This document shows, piece by piece, positions 27,325 to 36,300 of a DNA stretch of 64,000 bases. Origin of the DNA: Firmicutes bacterium HGW-Firmicutes-1. GTDB taxonomy: Bacteria; Bacillota; Clostridia; Lachnospirales; Vallitaleaceae. How positions within the stretch are numbered: position 1 is the stretch's first letter; each line of letters starts with the position of its first letter. A program made the translations under genes and the position numbers. The notes beneath the pieces were generated by a model, which made no database searches, was not told the origin of the DNA, and saw nothing but the letters and a program-made list of their open reading frames with translations. The stretch covers positions 248,001 to 312,000 of the forward strand of contig PHAG01000006.1 of the NCBI GenBank assembly GCA_002841625.1, read 5' to 3'.

Positions 27325-30300
27325 AGAGACTAGAGATATTATTGAATTAATTAAAGATAAAAAAATAACCCCAGAGGAAGGTTTTAAGCGTATTAAAGCT
27401 AATACAGATCAAATATCTGAGAATCACTATTATCTTGAGCAGTGGCAACAACTAGAAGAAAGCGCAATAGAAAACACGAGGTTATTGAAAGGTAATATAC
27501 TGCTTTTTGATGTGGATCAACAGTTTTGTAATGCGATAAGAGAGTATGTTTATAAGGAAATGGGGAGCAATGACATTAAAATTGTTTTAGTAATGCCTGG
27601 ATCCAGTTTTGGTTATTTAGAAAATGATCTTTATGAAGTAAATATTAAAAATAGTAATGATTATAAAAGCTTGTTGGATGATCTTGAAGGACGCAATGTA
27701 TTTCCAGAAACGATTCTTCATATGTGGTCAAAAGACAATGATTCAACATCCTTTAAATCACGCTTTTATAAAGGGATAGATGCTATATTTTATCTTGCTA
27801 AGGAGCTGGTTATACGTAAGATTAAATCGTACATGTCATTAATGTATTTTCATCAAGGTCATTTAAATGACATGCAACCCCAATATGCTTCAGTGGCAAG
27901 CTTTCTTAGAACCTTGAATATGGAAAATCCATACTTAAAATGCAAATCAATATGTATGGAGGAATCTGTTGATATCCACTCTTTTGTAAAGATTATAGGC
28001 AATGAAATGGCTGTAAATTTAACGGATATAGAGATCTGTTATGACGAAAGGTTAAACAGATATGTTAGAGGCTATAAGCTTTACACACCGACAAATCAAT
28101 CTGTCGTGAAACCGGTGCTAAAGAATGGGGGCACGTATATCATTACCGGTGGCGCTGGAAGCATTGGTTTGATTATTGCTGGATATATTGCCAGCAAGGT
28201 TAAATGCCATATTGCACTCACAGGAAGATCAACGCTATCTCAAGAAAAACAGGATATTCTAAAAAAGCTTGAGGAGAATGGTTCAGAAGTGGTTTATTTT
28301 GAAAGTGATATCACAAGTAAAAAAAGTGTTCAAAAACTAATAGGCGATGTGAAAATAAAATTTGATAAAATTGATGGTATTATACATTCGGCAGGAATCC
28401 TTAGAGATAGCTTTTTATTTATAAAAACAAAAAAGGATTTTGATAAGGTATTGGCACCAAAAATTTACGGTACATTTTGGCTAGATGAAGTGACCAAAGA
28501 TGAAGAATTAGATTTTTTTGTTTTATTTTCATCCGTGTCCGCGACATTAGGAAATGTTGGACAAACAGATTATGCTTATGCTAACAGCTTCATGGATTAT
28601 TATGCGAAAAAAAGAGAGTTAATGGTGAATCAAAAGCAACGATGGGGTAAAAGCATTTCTATAAATTGGCCTTACTGGTCTGATGGAGGAATGACCATAA
28701 ATGAGAAGACCTTGATCTGGTTAAAAGAGAACATGGGTATATTACCTCTAAGCTCGGAAAATGGGATAAAGGCTTTTGAAGACGCTTTAAACAATTCATT
28801 TAATCAATTAATTGTTTTTGAAGGAGATGAAAAGAAGATAAGCCAATTGTTTTCATCCAATAAGCAGCAGTATATTGATGAAAGCCAAGACGCCCTTGTA
28901 AGTAGTACGACAGTTAGCATAACTAAAGAAAACATAGATCAAGAAAATATAGATCAAGAAAACATAAATCAAGAAAACATAAATCAAGAAAACACAAATC
29001 AAGAAAACATAGATTCAGACCATATAGTTCTAGACCATATAGATCCATACGATACAGAAATAGGATTAGACTTGAAAGACAAAGCGGAGTTAGTTGAAAA
29101 AACAAAGAATTTTCTGAAACCGTTAATATCCAAAGAGACTAAGGTGCCTCTATCGAAAATAGATTCAGAGGCAGATTTTGAAAAATTCGGGCTTGATTCT
29201 GTTATGATCATGGGACTAAATAGAGAGCTGGAAAATAATTTTGGAGAGTTATCAAAAACCTTGTTTTATGAAAACCAAACAATCGGCCAGCTTGCTCATT
29301 ACCTAGTACAGAACTATGAAGATAAAGTAGTTGAAAAACTTAGTGGGTCACTAAAACAAGACCAAAGAGATCTGGACGAAGAAAACAAAAACATAGTATC
29401 ACATTCAATTACTTCCTTGAAACGTCAAATGAATACCAAAACATTTGAAAAAAACAAGGTAACCATTCTAGAACAATTACAGAATAAACAAAACAATGAA
29501 TGTATAGAAGACGATATTGCAATTATTGGGTTAAGTGGTAAATATCCGATGGCCTCAACCATAAGCGACTTTTGGGAGAATTTAAAATCAGGAAAAGATT
29601 GTATTACCCAGATTCCAACAACAAGATGGGATTATACTAAATACTTCGATGCTAACAAGAATGCAAAAGGAAAAACTTATAGTAAATGGGGTGGGTTCAT
29701 AGAAGATGTAGATAAGTTTGATCCGTTGTTTTTTAACATCTCTCCAAGAGAAGCATGTTATATTGACCCACAGGAACGTATTTTTTTAGAAACTGCCTGG
29801 CATACCCTAGAAGATGGGGGCTATACGAGAGATAAAATTTCAGAAGAAAATATTGGTGTATTTGTTGGTGCGATGTTTGGACATTATCAACTGTTTGGTG
29901 CTGAGGAATCTATGAGGGGCAATGATATTGGACTAAGCTCATCATTTGCTTCCATTGCAAATCGTGTGTCCTATATCTTAAATCTTAAAGGCCCTAGTAT
30001 TGCATTAGATACAATGTGCTCCTCTTCTTTAACAGCAATTCATATTGCAAAAGAAAGTATCCTTAGAGGCGAATGTGATGTTGCAATAGCTGGGGGCGTT
30101 AATGTTACAATTCATCCTAATAAATATATACTTCTTAGCCAAAGTAATTTTCCGTCAACAGATGGTAAGTGTAGAAGTTTTGGCGACGGAGGAGATGGTT
30201 ACGTTCCTGGAGAAGGAACGGGTGCAGTTCTATTAAAACCACTTAAGAAGGCCATAGCAGATGGTGATCATATATATGGGGTAATTAAGGGGAGTGCATT

Positions 30301-33300
30301 AAATCATGGAGGAAAGACGAGCGGGTACTCGGTGCCAAATCCCAACGCTCAAGCCTCTTTGATTTCTAAAGCACTATTGAAAGCAGGTATTGAGCCACGA
30401 ACAATTAGTTATATTGAAGCACATGGAACGGGTACTGCACTTGGAGATCCAATAGAAATAACGGGCTTAGTTCATGCGTTTCAAAAAAGCACAAAAGACA
30501 AACAGTTTTGTGCTATTGGATCTGTTAAATCTAATATTGGTCATTGCGAATCTGCTGCAGGTATAGCAGGACTAACGAAGGTACTCCTTCAAATGCAATA
30601 TAAGCAGCTAGTACCATCGATACACTCGGCAAAGTTAAATGCAAATATTAAATTTGAGAATACACCCTTTACCGTTCAACAAAGGTTAGAGGAATGGAAG
30701 CAGCCTGACATCGAGGGTAAAAAATATCTTAGACGTGCTGGTATCAGCTCCTTTGGAGCAGGAGGATCAAATGCTCATATTTTAGTTGAGGAATATATTT
30801 ACAATGAATTAGAGTATTATGAAAATAGAGAGCAATTAATCGTTCTTTCTGCAAGAAATGAAGAGCGCCTTTTAGCATATTCACAAGAATTAATCCGTTA
30901 TTTAATGGAGTCATTTGTTGAGCAACAAAAATATGGAAGAACTTCCCTAGAACAAATAGCCTATACCCTTCAGGTAGGTCGAGAAGCAATGACTGAACGT
31001 CTAGGGATAATCGCATCAAGCATAGAAGAATTGATAGAAAAACTAGAACAATATTTACTCAATAATTTGGAAACAGATAACCTATACTTGGGAACCGTAA
31101 AAGAAAAGAGTGGTATGTCTGATCAACTTGATGATGATGATGAGGGACAGGCATTTGTTTTCGCATTGATTAAAAACAAAAAACTAAACAAGCTTGCTAA
31201 ACTGTGGGTCACAGGTGTAGAAGTGGACTGGAAGACACTATATAACAATACTATTAGAAGGGTTTCGCTACCGACATATCCTTTTGCAAAAGTGCGTTAT
31301 TGGGTACCAGAACAAGAAGGGGGAGCAGTAGAGGCATTCCATAATACGCAAAACATTATATCAAAGCTTCACCCAATGATAGATCAGAATATATCAACAA
31401 TTGATGAACAGATGTTTAGTACGACATTTAGTGGGGAGGAATTCTTTCTTAAAGATCATGTGATAGAAGGTAAAATGATTTTGCCAGGTGTCGCATATAT
31501 AGAAATGGCGAGGGCAGCAGGCGAATTATCAGGTGTATTGGGAATTACTAAGATAAAAGATATACTTTGGATAAGACCCATTACGATACATGGCCCGTTG
31601 GTTGAAGTGCATATTGGTCTTTATCCAAAAGAGGATTCCCTTGAATATGAAATTAGCACAAGAAATAATGATCAAATCATTGTTCATAGTCAAGGCAGGT
31701 TATTATTTGAGGATGAAAACTTCTTGGATTTAAAGGAAGAAAAGGTGGACATTGAGACCATTATTCAAAGATGTACTGAAACCATAAGCAGTGAAGTTCT
31801 GTATCAGCGATTAGGAGAAGCCGGCTTTACTTATGGAAAACATTTTCAGCCAATAACAAAAATAGTTGTTGGAGAAGGAGAAGCATTAGCGTATCTTCAA
31901 CTATCTAATAATGGCATCGACACATTAGAGGAGTTTAAATTACACCCATCATTAATGGATGGTGCACTGCAGTCTGTTGCAGGCCTTAGTAAAGACGAAT
32001 ACTTACCATTTGCACTCGGTGAGGTGGACATTCTCAGAGAATTAAAGGAAAAATGCTATGCTCATGTATGCCTTACATTAGATACTCCCAGTATAAAAAA
32101 ATATTGTATCAATCTATTAGATGAAGAGGGAGAGGTACTGGTCAGGTTAAAGGATTTCTCCTTACGAGCATTTAAACCAAAAACAATCCAAGCTCAAAAA
32201 GCAACACACATAAGCCCTAATACACAAATCGAAACAATAAAGGTAGAAAATCAAGAACTATCAAATAGTCTGCAAAAAGATATTGTACATTTTATAGCCA
32301 ATATAGTAATGATGAAAGAGATTGATATAGATATAAACAAAGATATGAGTCGATTTGGATTTGATTCTATATCGTTTACTGAGCTAAGCAATAAATTTAA
32401 TGAGAAGTATAAAATGCATATTATGCCCTCTCTATTTTACGAGCATGAAACCATTTTATCTTTAATTAAATACCTTTTAAAGGAATACAAGGAACTTTTA
32501 TATCAATATTACAGTGACAGTCTTAACGAAGACCACTATAAATCCAAGATTCCATTAGTTACTGAAGATTCTGCAGAAGATTCGGTGGAACAAATTAGGT
32601 CAAGGTATAGAGCCTTGCCATATATTGCTCAAACCTCCAATTTAATAGGAAGACTTAATGAGCCCATTGCAATTATAGGTTTAAGCGGTGTTATGCCAGG
32701 CTCAGATACCCTCGAAGAATATTGGAACAATATTGAAGCTGGGAAAGACCTCATCACTGAAATACCTGAAGATCGGTGGGATTGGAGAGCTTATTATGGT
32801 GATCCTATGAAAGAACCCAACAAAACAAATGTTAAATGGGGAGGCTTCATGAAGGAAGTGGATAAGTTTGACTCCCGGTTTTTTGAAATATCACCTAGAG
32901 AAGCAGAGTTGATGGATCCTCAACAGAGAATATTTCTTCAAACGGTATGGAAAGCAATAGAAGATGCAGGATATAGTCCAAAAGAAATATCAGGAACGAA
33001 AACAGGTGTATTTGTTGGTGTAGGAACTTCTGATTATGGTGATCTTCTTAAAGAAAATAACATAGAAATAAAGGCTCAAATTACAACGGGTCTATCCAAT
33101 TGTATTATTGCAAACAGAATCTCATATTTATTAAATTTTCATGGTCCAAGTGAGCCTATAGATACGGCGTGTTCTAGTTCATTAGTGGCTGTTCATCGGG
33201 CAGTGGAAGCAATACAATTAGGAAACTGTGAAATGGCTATTGCTGGAGGTGTGAGTGTTATAGCAAGTCCTTCTCCTTATATAGCCCTAAGTAAAGCAGC

Positions 33301-36300
33301 TATGATTTGTGAGGATGGTAGATGTAAAACCTTTGATAAGCATGCAAATGGGTATGTTAGAGGAGAAGGTTCGGGTGCCATATTATTAAAACCATTAAGT
33401 AAAGCAATTGACGATCATGATCACATTTATGCTGTTATTAAGGGAAGTGATGTGAATCATGGAGGCCATGTTAATTCTATGACAACACCAAATCCAAATG
33501 CACAAGCAGAGGTTATTGTAAAGGCGTGGAAGAAGTCGGGAATAGATCCTTCTACAATAGGATACATAGAAGCCCATGGTTCAGGAACAAGTTTGGGGGA
33601 TCCAATTGAGATTAATGGATTAAAAAAAGCATTTTCACAGCTATATTTGGAAAGGGGTAAGACAGCACAAGGGAAGCCTTATTGTGGTATTGGTTCTGTA
33701 AAAACGAATGTAGGACATCTTGAAACTGCTGCTGGAATAGCGGGTCTATTAAAAGTTGTTCTTGCTATGAAAAATAAAAAGATACCTCCTACCATTCATT
33801 TTAATGAATTAAACCCTTATATAGAGTTAGGGGGTAGTCCTTTCTATATCGCAGAGGATTTAAAGGTGTGGGAAAAAATCGGGAATGAGCCTAGAAGAGC
33901 AGGCGTCAGTTCCTTTGGATTTGGTGGAACCAATGCCCATGTAGTACTTGAAGAATACGAGATGCCACAATATAAATTACAGGAAGAAAATCAAAAACAG
34001 ATCATTATTCTTTCAGCAAAAAACAAAAACAAACTTCAAGAATATGCGAGTGAAATGATAAGATATTTGGATACAATTTGTAAGGAAGTTCATAACCTGC
34101 CCTATGATGGACAATTAATTCAGCTGATAGAGAGTGACTTAATAAAACTAGCAGCAGAAATAATGAATGTATCACAAGAAGAAATCTCAATTCATGAAAG
34201 TTTAGATGTATATGGATTTGATCCTGTTAGATTAATTGAATTTAGAAAAGATATTGATGACAAATTTGGGATGGAAAACACAATCCTATTGACTAGGCAG
34301 TATTTATCTATCAAAGAGATTGCTCTAATAATTTATAATCAGTTTCAAGAAGGTTTTTTGGATTATTATCGTGATAAAATTGTGGACAATAGGAATGCGA
34401 TAAAGGAGAATATTAGTTTAAGAGACATTGCCTTTACGCTTCAGGTAGGTAGAGAAGAAATGTCTGAACGCCTTGCAGTTGTAGTTTCTGATAAAACGGA
34501 TTTAAAAGAAAAATTATGCATGTTCGTAGGAGAACGGGGAGATGCTGAAAAGTTATACTTAGATACAGCTAGAGATAGCAAAAATAAAATGACTTTTATT
34601 ATGGACGGTGAAGAAGGACGGGAATTTTTATATAGGTTAATCAAAGAGAAAAAAATTGAGAAAATAGCACAGCTTTGGGTGAGTGGTACAGCAATAGATT
34701 GGAAGCTTTTATATGAAAACAGATTACCAAGACGTTTGTCACTTCCGACGTATCCATTTGCAAGAGATCGATATTGGTTACCTGAACAAAAAGAAAAGCC
34801 TAAAGTAAAAAATATAGTTGAAAGTAAGGCTGTGAAGGATGATGTTTTATACTATACGAGTAGTTGGGAAAACTGTGAATTAGATGAGCATTTGGATAAC
34901 AAATTACCTATTAGCTTACTTGTGTTCGATTCAGGAAAGGGTATATTTAACCTAACGAATGCGGAGGGCGAGTATCCTTTGACTGCTTTGAAAGGGCATG
35001 AAAAAGAAGCATTCAATGAAGTGATTTTAGTACATAGGGGAGAGACTTTTAAAGAATTAAGTAAATGTGAATATGAAGTGAATCCTTTAAAGAAAGAAGA
35101 CTATGTAAAATTATTCGAAATATTAAAGGAAAAAAATCAAGTACCGACGCACCTTCTATATTTATGGAATTATTTAGAGGAGATAACAGTTGAAGATATT
35201 CACCTGAATGAAGCTATAGGGCACCAACTAGAAACGAGTGCTTATTCATTGCTTCATTTATGTCATGGCTTAATAGAGAAAAAATGGGAAAAGAACATTA
35301 AAATTATCTACGCTTATAATTCAACCATGAGTGAAAACATATCTCAATATGAAGCTGTAAGTGGTTTGCTAAAAACAGTATGTCTAGAAAATGCAAGGAT
35401 ATCCTATAAAACAATAATGCTTGATATGGACCCTAAGAATATAGAAGATTTAAGAACCTTGCTTATAGAAGAGCTTATGGATGAAAGTGCTGAGGTGATG
35501 CATCAAGATGGACGAAGGTCAGTTAAAATCTTGATTGAAAAAAATGTTACATTAAATAAAGGTGAATATGAGGATAAAAAATCCCTATTAAGGGACAGAG
35601 GCGTATATATCATTACTGGAGGTGCGGGTGGTTTAGGGTTGATTTTTGCTGAATACTTAGCCCGGAATTATAGAGCAAGGCTTGTGCTGACAGGTAGATC
35701 AGAACTTGAAATAAGTAAACAAGTTAAGCTAGAGTCATTTAAGAAGTACGGAGCAGAGGTCATCTATGTTAGGACAGACGTATCTAAACAAGAGGAAGTT
35801 GAAAACCTTATAGACGAGGCCAAAAGAAATTTTACCCAAATCAACGGTATTATTCATAGTGCAGGTGTCATAAGAGATGCATACCTCATCAAAAAAACAG
35901 ACAAAGAGATGAAAGAAGTACTTTTGCCAAAAGTATATGGGACAGTATTGCTAGATGAGATTACAAAAAATGATAACCTAGACTTTTTCGTACTATTTTC
36001 ATCCATAGCAGCTGTTTTTGGGAATCCTGGACAGGGAGATTATGCTTATGCCAATGGTTTTTTGGACAGTTTTTCACATAAAAGAGCGGATATGGTAAAG
36101 AAGAAGGAACGTTATGGCAAGTCTATTTCTGTTAACTGGCCTTTGTGGCAACATGGTAATATGCAAGTAGATCAACAGATTGAGCAGATGATGGAAAACA
36201 GTCTGGGAATTAGATTGCTTCAGACTCATGTTGGCATTGATGCTTTTGAATTTAGCCTTACCCAGGAAAGTAATCAGTTGATGGTGCTTCAAGGGAACAA

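Noticed and set aside
28928-29017. CRISPR-like array
   Set aside because: The 15-nt units are contiguous, have no spacers and code in frame for a linker.
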